A DNA stretch of 26,314 nt from a virus (IMGVR_UViG_3300042691_013471:1-26314), one strand, 5' to 3'; numbered from the stretch's first letter, positions 15,455 to 21,407 are shown. The notes: generated from the letters alone by a model not told the origin. Numbers and translations: made by a program.

Positions 15455-15628
15455 TCACGGCGCGCCCTCCGCCCACCTATCCAGCACATGCCCCAGCCCC
15501 TCGCCAGTGCGCCGGGCTGCCTTGATGGCCATCGCGGTTTCCGGCTTGACGGTCGCGCCGATGTGGACGCGCTTGTCCTTGCGCGGGATGGGCGGGCGGC
15601 CCATCTTGGGTTTCTGTTTGCGTGGCAT
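15455..15628 (-). CDS. Small ribbon-helix-helix DNA-binding protein
   Basis: This 57-residue protein starts with a basic arm (MPRKQKPKMGRPPIPRKDKR). A beta-strand follows (RVHIGATV), then a helix (KPETAMAIKAARR), a Gly turn (TGEGLG) and a second helix (HVLDRWAEG). This is the Arc/CopG ribbon-helix-helix layout, in which paired strands of a dimer enter the DNA major groove. AGGAG lies five bases before its ATG, one of the best ribosome sites on the minus strand. It is the last gene of the leftward group, and its stop is five bases from the late terminator. It may regulate the switch region. Genes this short are easily missed by automatic calling. Confidence 0.72.
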   Translation of the reverse strand: MPRKQKPKMGRPPIPRKDKRVHIGATVKPETAMAIKAARRTGEGLGHVLDRWAEGAP

Positions 15629-15649
15629 GGGGACTCCTGGGGTGGGTGG

Positions 15650-15853
15650 TCAAGGGCCAAGGTGGTTGAAATGTTCTTCGCGCGCGCGCCAATGGTACAG
15701 CTCGCCAAGGATTGCAATCCGGTCCGCCTTCGTGATCTCGTGCTCAACCAGATTGATAGCCTCGCTGGTCAATACGGCATTTTGCACGGCATCTGCCGAC
15801 CTCAGGTGGTTCAGGATTGCTTGCAGTGCGGCGCGGTGTGGGTTAGTGCTCAT
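15650..15853 (-). CDS. Hypothetical small helical protein
   Basis: This 67-residue product is acidic and helix-rich: NPHRAALQAILNHLRSAD in the first half, then a middle helix and DRIAILGELYHWRAREEHF at the end. ATG at 15853 is chosen; longer starts in frame add a segment with no coding character. It overlaps the gene upstream by 11 bases and is separated from the ribbon-helix-helix gene by 21 bases, so all are likely co-transcribed. I do not recognise a family. Short soluble proteins of this kind in phage switch regions often modulate host proteins, but nothing here shows that directly. Confidence 0.55.
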   Translation of the reverse strand: MSTNPHRAALQAILNHLRSADAVQNAVLTSEAINLVEHEITKADRIAILGELYHWRAREEHFNHLGP

Positions 15854-16109
15854 GGGCCTGATCCTTGAGAAAGTTGCGAGCCATCTCAACCAGATTTGAG
15901 TCGTGGTTGATGCACTGCGGCTGGCCATCCTCCTTCGCCATGTCGGCGCACCTGACCAGGAGGTTCAATATGCCAAGGGCCACTCGCATCTGGTCAAGCC
16001 TGTCTGCCGCCTTGACGATGCACGGCACGCGGTTGTCTCCGAATGTCCCCATGTCTCCGGCCATCCCGCGAAGGGCGCAGGCGTGGTAAAAGAGATCAGC
16101 GGAGTTCAC
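15843..16109 (-). CDS. Hypothetical small protein with GTG start
   Basis: The frame is open further upstream, but GTG at 16109 with GGGGGA just before it is the best start. It overlaps the stop of the upstream gene by 14 bases and gives 88 residues. The sequence is helical with scattered cysteines (FYHACALRG, VPCIVKAADRLDQMRVALG, LLVRCADMAKEDGQPQCIN). A Met-rich alternative start at GMAGDMG further downstream is possible. No family is recognised. The chain of overlaps with the neighbours supports a real gene in an operon. Confidence 0.5.
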   Translation of the reverse strand: MNSADLFYHACALRGMAGDMGTFGDNRVPCIVKAADRLDQMRVALGILNLLVRCADMAKEDGQPQCINHDSNLVEMARNFLKDQAHEH

Positions 16110-16344
16110 TGGATTCCCCCATGCCCGGCTCCCGGAGCATTTCCAGAAGGCCCGGGACCGAAACGATCCACTCAGCACATCTGCGCCACTCGCGATCGTT
16201 CCGGTTGTTCTTGCCATTCCGCGCCCTGGCTTCCGCTGGCGTGAAGTGGCCCCAGGTCATGCGGTCCTGCCCGCGCCTCTGGTCAATGGCGCGCTGCCGC
16301 CTCAGGAAGCGCTGCCGGTTGCGGGTTCGTTGTCGTGGGGTCAT
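16096..16344 (-). CDS. Hypothetical Arg-rich small protein
   Basis: This 82-residue protein has a very basic N-terminal third (MTPRQRTRNRQRFLRRQRAI), then a segment FTPAEARARNGKNNRNDREW and a short helix CAEWIVSVPGLLEMLR. The Arg-rich arm would suit RNA or DNA binding. AGAGGA precedes the ATG. It lies 15 bases after the zinc-motif gene and overlaps the next gene. Function unknown; the composition is seen directly, the nucleic acid binding is inference. Confidence 0.55.
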   Translation of the reverse strand: MTPRQRTRNRQRFLRRQRAIDQRRGQDRMTWGHFTPAEARARNGKNNRNDREWRRCAEWIVSVPGLLEMLREPGMGESSELR

Positions 16345-16359
16345 GCGATCCTCTGTGGT

Positions 16360-16599
16360 TTAGGCGTTGTGCTCGTGGCCGGATCCGTTGCAGTGGAAGC
16401 AGATGCCGCCGCAGCGGTGATGGAAGCAGGAGAGGTTGCCCTTGCCGCGGCAGCGGTGGCAGGGGACGGGCTTGTGCTCGGGCTTGATGGAGGCGCGGAC
16501 GGCAGCGTCCTCGGCGTCGAGCTTCGCGCGGTAGGCGGGATCATCCAGGCGCTTGGCGGCTGCGATGAAGGCTTCCAGGGTCAGTTCCGCGTTGCTCAT
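16360..16599 (-). CDS. DnaJ-type zinc-motif small protein
   Basis: This 79-residue protein has a helical N-terminal half (TLEAFIAAAKRLDDPAYRAK) and a C-terminal cysteine cluster. CHRCRGKG (Cys47, Cys50) and CFHCNGSG (Cys67, Cys70) are two CxxCxGxG motifs of the kind that bind zinc in DnaJ, with Cys58 and Cys63 between them. DnaJ uses such motifs to hold unfolded protein. Free-standing small versions occur in phages and some bacterial genes of unclear job. An independent promoter lies just upstream, and its -10 box leaves only six bases to the ATG, so the mRNA may be leaderless. Confidence 0.65.
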   Translation of the reverse strand: MSNAELTLEAFIAAAKRLDDPAYRAKLDAEDAAVRASIKPEHKPVPCHRCRGKGNLSCFHHRCGGICFHCNGSGHEHNA

Positions 16600-16634
16600 G
16601 CTAGAATCCTACTATTGGTTTAACGGATAGTCAA
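16599..16634 (-). promoter_or_regulatory. Leftward promoter, probably giving leaderless mRNA
   Basis: Read on the minus strand, TTGACT (16634-16629) is a -35 box matching five of six consensus bases. It is followed by a 17-base spacer and TAGGAT (16611-16606), with four of six -10 matches. Six bases separate the -10 box from the ATG, so initiation is predicted on the A of the start codon at 16599. The spacer holds an inverted repeat, ACTAT (16611-16615) and ATAGT (16627-16631), a possible operator. Confidence 0.6.
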
Positions 16635-16639
16635 GCGCC

Positions 16640-16759
16640 TTATCCGACAAACTGCACCCGGCGCGCGCGGGCCATCTTGGGCGACTGGCGGAACATGCCG
16701 GCCAGGCGGCAGGCGTTGAGCGGGGCGAGGGCTGACAGGGCAAAGAGGGCGAGGGACAT
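16640..16759 (-). CDS. Putative 39-residue hydrophobic-start small protein
   Basis: An ATG at 16759 is preceded by AAGGGA at a suitable distance. The 39-residue product begins with a hydrophobic helix (MSLALFALSALAPLNACRL) and continues with a basic tail (MARARRV). It could be membrane-associated or a small regulator. It is the first gene on the leftward side, with the 16599 promoter placed just past its stop. Its short length leaves real doubt, and no similar family is recognised. Confidence 0.42.
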   Translation of the reverse strand: MSLALFALSALAPLNACRLAGMFRQSPKMARARRVQFVG

Positions 16760-16817
16760 GGGATCCCTTTCTTAGTTGGTCAATCATGCTCCACGTTTGA
16801 CGCAAGCGCAAGGGCAA

Positions 16818-16837
16818 TTGTCCCATTGACGGGACAA
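16818..16837. promoter_or_regulatory. Operator site 1 (GTCCC-N6-GGGAC)
   Basis: TTGTCCC (16818-16824) and GGGACAA (16831-16837) form a perfect 7-base inverted repeat with six bases between. The core GTCCC-N6-GGGAC recurs at 19555-19570 and 19782-19797. Here the -35 box of the rightward promoter (16826-16831) lies inside it, so a bound protein should block transcription. A 16-base dyad with two half sites is typical for small phage repressors of the Cro/CI kind. Confidence 0.7.
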
Positions 16838-16853
16838 GGTAGTGGCGTATGGT
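16826..16853 (+). promoter_or_regulatory. Rightward early promoter
   Basis: TTGACG (16826-16831) matches five of six -35 bases. A 16-base spacer leads to TATGGT (16848-16853), with four of six -10 matches. Transcription should start near 16860, about ten bases before the 16871 start codon, with AAGGAGA at 16860-16866 or close by. The -35 box overlaps operator site 1. Confidence 0.65.
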
Positions 16854-16870
16854 TCCGCCAAGGAGAACCA

Positions 16871-17041
16871 ATGGCCTTCCGCGCCGGAACCATGCCACCG
16901 ACTTGCAAGTGTCTAACTTGCCATCGCACCTACCACCAGGACAGGAAACGACCGCAGAGCACGCGCGAGTACTGCTCGCTGTCGTGCTTCGAGCGACGAG
17001 TCCATAACCGACTTGACAATCTGGTGCGGTATGCTCAGTGA
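16871..17041 (+). CDS. Small zinc-binding protein, first gene of the early operon
   Basis: This 56-residue protein starts at ATG 16871, which has the best ribosome site of the early operon (AAGGAGA, five bases before it); a longer frame from 16826 would overlap the promoter. Cysteines are arranged as C12-x-C14-x2-C17 and, after a basic linker, C35-x3-C39 (motifs CKCLTCHRTYH and EYCSLSCFERRV), a treble-clef-like zinc finger. DNA or RNA binding is likely in view of the basic character, but not shown. Its end overlaps the helicase-methyltransferase gene by 11 bases, so the two are translationally coupled. Confidence 0.68.
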   Translation: MAFRAGTMPPTCKCLTCHRTYHQDRKRPQSTREYCSLSCFERRVHNRLDNLVRYAQ

Positions 17042-19301
17042 ATACCGAGCCAACATCGCCGCAAAGCAATGGACCGCGCCGGCAGCAGGATTCGATCCGA
17101 CCGTAGTCCCATCCCAGCTATTCGACTGGCAGCGCGCAGTCCTGCGATGGGCGTGCAAGAAGGGGCGCGCTGCACTGTTCGAGGACTGCGGCCTGGGCAA
17201 GACCATTCAGCAGATCGCATGGGCCGAGAACGTGCGAGTCCACACGGGCGGAAGCGTGCTGATCCTGGCGCCGTTGGCGGTTGCTGACCAGACCGTCCGA
17301 GAGGGCGGCAAGATCGGGATCGAAGTCCGGCACATCCGCGAAGTGTCCGAGATTGACGGCGAGCCGCGGATCTACGTCACCAACTACGACCGACTCCATC
17401 GGTTCACTGAACGGATGTGGGGCGGCGTTGTGCTTGACGAGTCGTCGATCATCAAGAGCTACAACGGCAGCACTCGCAACCTGATCATTGAGACATTTTC
17501 CCGCACGGATTACCGGCTGGCATGCACGGCGACGCCATCGCCGAACGACCACACGGAGCTTGGCAATCACGCGGAGTTCCTGGGCGTGATGACGAGAACG
17601 GAAATGCTGGCGTCGTTCTTCGTCCATGACGGCGCGGAGACCAGCGTATGGCGGTTGAAGGGTCACGCGCAGCGGGATTTCTGGCAGTGGGTCGCAGGCT
17701 GGGCGATCATGATGCGGACGCCAGCGGACATCGGATTCAGATCCGATGGGTACGTGCTGCCAGAATTGAAGATCATCCGCCACGTCATCGCGTCAGGAAT
17801 TGAGACGCCAGACACGATCTTCGCCATGCCAGCGCAGACCCTGTCGGAACAGCGCGCAGCGCGACGCATGACCATGCAGAAGCGAGTCGACATGGCGGCA
17901 GCCCTGGCATCAGTCGATGGCCCGTGCCTGGTCTGGTGCGAGATGAACGATGAGGGAGACATGCTGGAGGAATCTATCGAAGGATCAGTCCAGGTTGCCG
18001 GCGCCAATGACGAAGACGAGAAGTCATCGCGCATGATGGGATTCGCGGACGGCATCCACCGGTGCCTGGTCACCAAGCCCAAACTGGCCGGATTCGGCAT
18101 GAACTGGCAGCACTGCAATCGCATGGTTTTTGTCGGCCTTTCTCACAGTTACGAGCAATTCTATCAGGCAGTAAGGCGATGCTGGCGATTTGGGCAATCC
18201 CGCCCGGTCGAGGCGCACATCATCACCACAGACATCGAAAGCGAGATCATGGACAACATAGACCGGAAACAGGCGGAAGCGGATGCGATGACATCCGGGA
18301 TGGTTGAGCACATGGCAGAGATTACCAAGGCCGAGATTGTCGGCACCGATCGGCAGGAAGACGAGTACCGCACCGCGACCGTTGGCGAATCACAGTGGAC
18401 TGCCAACCTCGGCGACTGCGTAGAAGGCATCAGTAAATTGCCCAACGAATCCGTGCATTACTCAGTGTTTTCCCCTCCGTTTGCGTCGCTCTACACCTAC
18501 AGCAATTCCCCATTTGATATGGGCAACTGCAAGGATCACGGAGAGTTCTTCCGGCAATTCGTATACCTGACTCGCGAGCTATTCCGAGTGATCAAGACCG
18601 GCCGGCTGGTGTCGTTCCACTGCATGAACCTGCCGACCAGCAAGGAGCGGGATGGGTTCATCGGAATCGTTGACTTTCGCGGCATTCTGATCAGGGCGTT
18701 TCAGGATGCCGGGTTCATCTTCCACTCAGAGGTCTGCATCTGGAAGGATCCGGTGACGGCGATGCAGCGGACGAAGGCTCTCGGGCTTCTGCACAAGACG
18801 ATACGCAAGGACTCCGCTATGTCACGACAGGGCATCGCCGACTATCTGGTGACGATGCGCAAGCCTGGCCTGAACCCGGAGCCAATCCCGCACTCTGACG
18901 ATCTGCCGGTCAGTTTGTGGCAGCGGTATGCCTCGCCTGTCTGGATGGACATCAGGCCAAGCGACACGTTGCAGAAGGAGTCGGCCAGGGAAGAGAACGA
19001 CGAGCGGCACATCTGCCCGTTGCAACTTGGCGTGATCGAAAGGTGCATCCACCTGTGGAGCAACCCCGGCGATCTTGTGCTTTCCCCGTTTATGGGCATC
19101 GGATCGGAGGGGTACATGGCACTGAAGATGGGCCGGAGGTTTGTCGGGTTCGAGCTGAAGTCGTCCTATTACCAGCAAGCCGTGGCCAATCTAAAGGCGG
19201 TGTCCGGAAACGACTGCAATCAGCAGACCATATTCGACGCGATCCAAACCAGCGCCACCGACTACCGAAACCAAGACCCGAACGCGCAGGTAATGGTATG
19301 A
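17031..19301 (+). CDS. SF2 helicase-DNA methyltransferase fusion
   Basis: This 756-residue protein has two parts. The helicase (about 20-420) shows LFDWQRAVLRWA, Walker A GLGKT (54-58), a DEAH-like box VVLDESS (to 139), motif III TATPS (166-170) and motif VI QAVRRCWRFGQ (379-389), an SNF2-like SF2 ATPase. The methyltransferase (about 450-720) shows the catalytic SPPF (481-484) followed by LYTYSNSPFDMGN, and the S-adenosylmethionine site LSPFMGIGSEG (684-694). Motif order IV before I is the permuted order of beta-type N4-cytosine/N6-adenine enzymes. It likely translocates along and methylates phage DNA, probably to evade host restriction. ATG 17031 is preferred to TTG 17013 because homologous N-termini begin near YRANIAAKQW. 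No nuclease domain is seen. Confidence 0.88.
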   Translation: MLSEYRANIAAKQWTAPAAGFDPTVVPSQLFDWQRAVLRWACKKGRAALFEDCGLGKTIQQIAWAENVRVHTGGSVLILAPLAVADQTVREGGKIGIEVRHIREVSEIDGEPRIYVTNYDRLHRFTERMWGGVVLDESSIIKSYNGSTRNLIIETFSRTDYRLACTATPSPNDHTELGNHAEFLGVMTRTEMLASFFVHDGAETSVWRLKGHAQRDFWQWVAGWAIMMRTPADIGFRSDGYVLPELKIIRHVIASGIETPDTIFAMPAQTLSEQRAARRMTMQKRVDMAAALASVDGPCLVWCEMNDEGDMLEESIEGSVQVAGANDEDEKSSRMMGFADGIHRCLVTKPKLAGFGMNWQHCNRMVFVGLSHSYEQFYQAVRRCWRFGQSRPVEAHIITTDIESEIMDNIDRKQAEADAMTSGMVEHMAEITKAEIVGTDRQEDEYRTATVGESQWTANLGDCVEGISKLPNESVHYSVFSPPFASLYTYSNSPFDMGNCKDHGEFFRQFVYLTRELFRVIKTGRLVSFHCMNLPTSKERDGFIGIVDFRGILIRAFQDAGFIFHSEVCIWKDPVTAMQRTKALGLLHKTIRKDSAMSRQGIADYLVTMRKPGLNPEPIPHSDDLPVSLWQRYASPVWMDIRPSDTLQKESAREENDERHICPLQLGVIERCIHLWSNPGDLVLSPFMGIGSEGYMALKMGRRFVGFELKSSYYQQAVANLKAVSGNDCNQQTIFDAIQTSATDYRNQDPNAQVMV

Positions 19302-19555
19302 CCCTGTTTATCCTGCCGCGGTCCACCTTCGCAACCGACCTGATCACGCACGACGCGACGATCAGGCCGGCGCGCAACCGGGACTTTGACCCCAAGGCCG
19401 GCGCGGTGGTCACATCCGCAGCGCAGTACCAGCGCGACGCGATCATCCACAACGCGCTTCTGACTGTTGCCATGGCTGCCGAGGCCATGCCAGAGTCCGC
19501 CAGGTCGGCGGAACTGAATGCAGCCCTTGCGGTGGTTCGCGATGGATTCCAGTAG
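19298..19555 (+). CDS. Hypothetical small protein
   Basis: The 85-residue frame begins at ATG 19298, overlapping the methyltransferase stop (ATGA), so translational coupling is expected. The first half is mixed (FILPRSTFATDLITHDATI); the second half is an Ala-rich helix pair (IIHNALLTVAMAAEAM and SAELNAALAVVRDGF). Its stop codon touches operator site 2. No family is recognised. It has no signal peptide and no membrane helix. Confidence 0.6.
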   Translation: MTLFILPRSTFATDLITHDATIRPARNRDFDPKAGAVVTSAAQYQRDAIIHNALLTVAMAAEAMPESARSAELNAALAVVRDGFQ

Positions 19556-19571
19556 TCCCTTGCGCGGGACT
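19554..19571. promoter_or_regulatory. Operator site 2 (GTCCC-N6-GGGAC)
   Basis: AGTCCC (19554-19559) and GGGACT (19566-19571) form an inverted repeat with six bases between, sharing the GTCCC-N6-GGGAC core with sites 1 and 3. It lies 24 bases before the start codon of the HTH gene. A candidate -10 box AATAAT is at 19580-19585, but no good -35 box is spaced from it. Autoregulation of the HTH gene is a reasonable inference. Confidence 0.62.
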
Positions 19572-19594
19572 GTGTTGCCAATAATTGAGGACGC

Positions 19595-19831
19595 ATGACC
19601 CCCATCTGCCCCCGCTCCGTCAAGGCCAAGGTGCGCCGCGCCATCAAGGCCGGCGCGACCGTCCGCGAACTGTCCGAGCTTGCCGGGCTGGGCAGGTCCT
19701 GGCATCCGCGCATCCTGGAATCGCCGGAAACTACCAGTTATCGCGTGCTTTCCGCGCTTTCGTGGGCGTGCGACAAGTGGCGTCCCGCGCGCGGGACAAA
19801 AGTACTTGACGGCGCCAAGGTCGCGGAGTAG
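19595..19831 (+). CDS. Small helix-turn-helix regulator (Cro-like)
   Basis: This 78-residue protein carries VKAKVRRAIKAG, then TVRELSELAGLGRSWHPRIL, which reads as the two helices of a helix-turn-helix (Ala/Gly turn in LAGLG, recognition helix at RSWHPRIL). A further helix, SYRVLSALSWACDKW, follows, as in short XRE/Cro-type regulators. GAGG at 19587-19590 precedes the ATG. It lies between two copies of the GTCCC-N6-GGGAC dyad, one before the gene and one in its 3' end. It is the leading candidate for the protein that binds all three sites, though the leftward ribbon-helix-helix protein is an alternative. Confidence 0.65.
   Translation: MTPICPRSVKAKVRRAIKAGATVRELSELAGLGRSWHPRILESPETTSYRVLSALSWACDKWRPARGTKVLDGAKVAE
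19782..19797. promoter_or_regulatory. Operator site 3 (perfect 16-base palindrome)
   Basis: GTCCCGCGCGCGGGAC is a perfect 16-base palindrome with the same GTCCC-N6-GGGAC core as sites 1 and 2. It lies inside the last codons of the HTH gene (Arg-Pro-Ala-Arg-Gly-Thr). It ends eight bases before the -35 box of the next promoter, so it is placed for activation rather than steric block. Confidence 0.62.
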
Positions 19832-19841
19832 GCTCTGCGCA
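19806..19841 (+). promoter_or_regulatory. Rightward promoter, probably giving leaderless mRNA
   Basis: TTGACG (19806-19811), a 17-base spacer and TAGGCT (19829-19834, overlapping the HTH stop) form a promoter of the same type as the leftward one. Six bases lie between the -10 box and the ATG at 19841, so initiation is expected on the A of the start codon. No Shine-Dalgarno precedes that ATG. The -10 box matches only three of six consensus bases. Confidence 0.55.
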
Positions 19842-19978
19842 TGAAGATCAACGAACTCCTGAGCGCGCGCATCCTGGCCCTGCTCGCCTTGAAGGCCGCA
19901 GCCCGCAACCCCGACGCCCAGGCCGCGGCCGTCCAGCGGCGCACCGCGCTGCTCATGCTGACCGGGGGTGGACAGTGA
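19841..19978 (+). CDS. Hypothetical 45-residue protein
   Basis: The product is a short Leu/Ala-rich helix protein (NELLSARILALLALKAAARN, then DAQAAAVQRRTALLML). The ATG at 19841 follows a promoter with no untranslated leader. The gene ends in GTGA, shared with the next start. The amphipathic, Ala-rich character would suit a small helical dimer. No family is recognised. It is too short for most automatic calls, but the codon bias and promoter support it. Confidence 0.55.
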   Translation: MKINELLSARILALLALKAAARNPDAQAAAVQRRTALLMLTGGGQ

Positions 19979-20286
19979 TCTCCGCGCAACGGTACGACGT
20001 CGAGGAATCGGAGCGATGGCATGACTGGATAGCCAAGATCCCGGCAATCCAGTTCGATGCCGGCTGGCTGGTGCGTGTCATCCCGCCGTTTACGGGAGCC
20101 ATGGTTCGGTTCCAGGTGAAGTCCGGGGACAAGACCGCATCGGTCTACCTGGATGTCTACGAACGGCTGGGCAGCTTCGGCGCCCCCTACTGGGAGGTCT
20201 ACCCAATCGACGGGGACGTTGAGCGGTGCGCCATGGATGACGTGGCCGAACTGCTGACTCTGATCAGGAAGGCGGTGAAGCCATGA
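19975..20286 (+). CDS. Hypothetical protein
   Basis: This 103-residue product starts at GTG 19975, overlapping the previous stop (GTGA), with a purine-rich GGGGGTGG upstream. It has a mixed alpha/beta sequence, including WLVRVIPPFTGAMVRFQV and ASVYLDVYERLGSF, and a C-terminal helix (MDDVAELLTLIRKAVK). There is no signal peptide or membrane helix. It is part of a tightly coupled row of small early genes. I do not recognise it. Confidence 0.6.
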   Translation: MISAQRYDVEESERWHDWIAKIPAIQFDAGWLVRVIPPFTGAMVRFQVKSGDKTASVYLDVYERLGSFGAPYWEVYPIDGDVERCAMDDVAELLTLIRKAVKP

Positions 20287-20483
20287 TCGACTCCACCTGC
20301 CTTATCGCCCTGGCCCAATCCGGCAAGATGGTGTCCGAACTGTCGGAGATGATGGCAGACGGCCAGATCACGCCAGATGAGGCGTCCAAGATCCTGGCCC
20401 GCATCCACCTGATGCGCAACGACCTGGACTCGCTGGCAAATGCCGCCGCGCGGATCGTGGTCAGGAATGGCGTGCACGTATGA
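20283..20483 (+). CDS. Hypothetical small helical protein
   Basis: This 66-residue, almost fully helical product (CLIALAQSGKMVSELSEMMA, then a second helix around DEASKILARIHLMRNDLDSL) is coupled to its neighbours by ATGA overlaps on both sides. The helix pair with a short acidic turn (DGQITPDE) resembles small helical hairpin proteins common in phage early regions. Function unknown. Confidence 0.6.
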   Translation: MIDSTCLIALAQSGKMVSELSEMMADGQITPDEASKILARIHLMRNDLDSLANAAARIVVRNGVHV

Positions 20484-20605
20484 CCCGCCACCGATTCACC
20501 GACGCCGCCGACCTTGTCCCGCTGCACGACGCCTACGAGTGGTGGCTGATGCTGGCCGCCTGCGCCAATATCGACCGGGCGCGTGGCCGGGTCTGGCATC
20601 TCTGA
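20480..20605 (+). CDS. Hypothetical 41-residue protein
   Basis: The frame starts with ATG 20480, overlapping the previous stop. The product has an aromatic core (HDAYEWWLMLAACANIDRAR). Its start lacks a Shine-Dalgarno, but the ATGA coupling gives a route for translation. Codon choice matches the neighbours. The short length leaves some doubt. Confidence 0.48.
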   Translation: MTRHRFTDAADLVPLHDAYEWWLMLAACANIDRARGRVWHL

Positions 20606-20637
20606 CCACCACCGGCGCAGTGCGCCAAGGAGAGAAC

Positions 20638-20832
20638 ATGGCTATTCCGCCCACTGAAGGATCCAAGACCCAGAAGCGCAAGGCAACTCGCGCGAAGATG
20701 GGACCGCGCGTCGTGAAGAAAAAGGGTGGTGGGCTCAACGAGTTCTGGGGCGGAGTGCTCATCCCCGGAGCCCGTCCCGGATCGCATCATACCGGATTCG
20801 CCAAGAGCCTGGGCAAGCGCACGACGACCTGA
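20638..20832 (+). CDS. Small Lys/Arg-rich basic protein
   Basis: This 64-residue protein is very basic in its first half (GSKTQKRKATRAKMGPRVVK, then KKKGGG) and ends with a Gly/His/Lys-rich tail. AAGGAGAGA precedes the ATG. Such proteins often bind nucleic acid. It overlaps the next gene by TGATG. No family is recognised. Confidence 0.62.
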   Translation: MAIPPTEGSKTQKRKATRAKMGPRVVKKKGGGLNEFWGGVLIPGARPGSHHTGFAKSLGKRTTT

Positions 20833-21407
20833 TGCCGCGCCTTCTGTGCTGGCTGATCGGCCTGACCGCCGCAGCCGTCGCAACCACCCTACCCCGGAGA
20901 TTCGCCATGCATGACCTGAGCGTGCCCCTCGACCCGAACACGGATTCGGCGCTGCCCCATATCGACCCCCGCGCCGACACCGAGCGCCTGAAGCGTCCGG
21001 CCAGCGAGCGGACCACGCAGCGGACGAAGGTCCCAGCGCCCGAGCCGAGCGACGCGGTGAAGGTGATCGTCAAGCTGTCGGAGGTGCGATTCGAGCTGGA
21101 GGAGGCGAAGGCGACCATCCAGCGCCAGTCCGGCATCATCGCCGCGCTGACGGCCGACCTGGCCACCGAGCGCCGCCGGTGCGAATCGATGGCCGAGCGC
21201 CTGCACCGGTACGAGGTCCAGGGCGAGTCGCCGCGCACGCATGCGCCGACGCAGTCCAGACCCGTGGTCAAGGGCGGCCAGGGTCGCCCCGACGACATGG
21301 ACGGCAGCGGCGGGTCGCTGGTCGGGACGCTGATCGTCGCCGGCATTGCCATGGTCGTCGGCTTCGCGATCGGCGCGCTGGCCTTCCTGCGCCGCGGTGC
21401 GCCATGA
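20832..21407 (+). CDS. Predicted membrane-tethered coiled-coil protein
   Basis: This 191-residue product begins at ATG 20832, which overlaps the previous stop, with a hydrophobic stretch (LLCWLIGLTAAAVATTL). An alternative ATG at 20907 has a better ribosome site (CGGAGA) and would remove that stretch; the codon bias between the two starts favours the longer form. A charged coiled-coil covers about 75-120 (KVIVKLSEVRFELEEAKATI). The C-terminus has a clear membrane helix (GTLIVAGIAMVVGFAIGALAFL, nearly the last residues). It is probably a membrane-anchored early protein of unknown role. Confidence 0.58.
   Translation: MPRLLCWLIGLTAAAVATTLPRRFAMHDLSVPLDPNTDSALPHIDPRADTERLKRPASERTTQRTKVPAPEPSDAVKVIVKLSEVRFELEEAKATIQRQSGIIAALTADLATERRRCESMAERLHRYEVQGESPRTHAPTQSRPVVKGGQGRPDDMDGSGGSLVGTLIVAGIAMVVGFAIGALAFLRRGAP

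Noticed and set aside
15361-15460. A tRNA near the end of the late operon
   Set aside because: The paired region is a single GC-rich stem with a T-run. No cloverleaf or TTC loop can be drawn.
14545-15747. A 400-codon minus-strand frame
   Set aside because: It covers the lipoprotein gene and the terminator antisense, and its composition is Arg/Pro-rich without motifs. The ribbon-helix-helix frame in the same area has a ribosome site and a fold.
16246-16623. Plus-strand frame of 125 codons over the leftward genes
   Set aside because: It is Val/Ala/Gly-rich as expected for antisense. The minus strand here carries two CxxCxGxG motifs and a promoter.
17013-17030. TTG start for the helicase-methyltransferase
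   Set aside because: ATG 17031 is closer to the expected N-terminus, and the extra six residues have no support.
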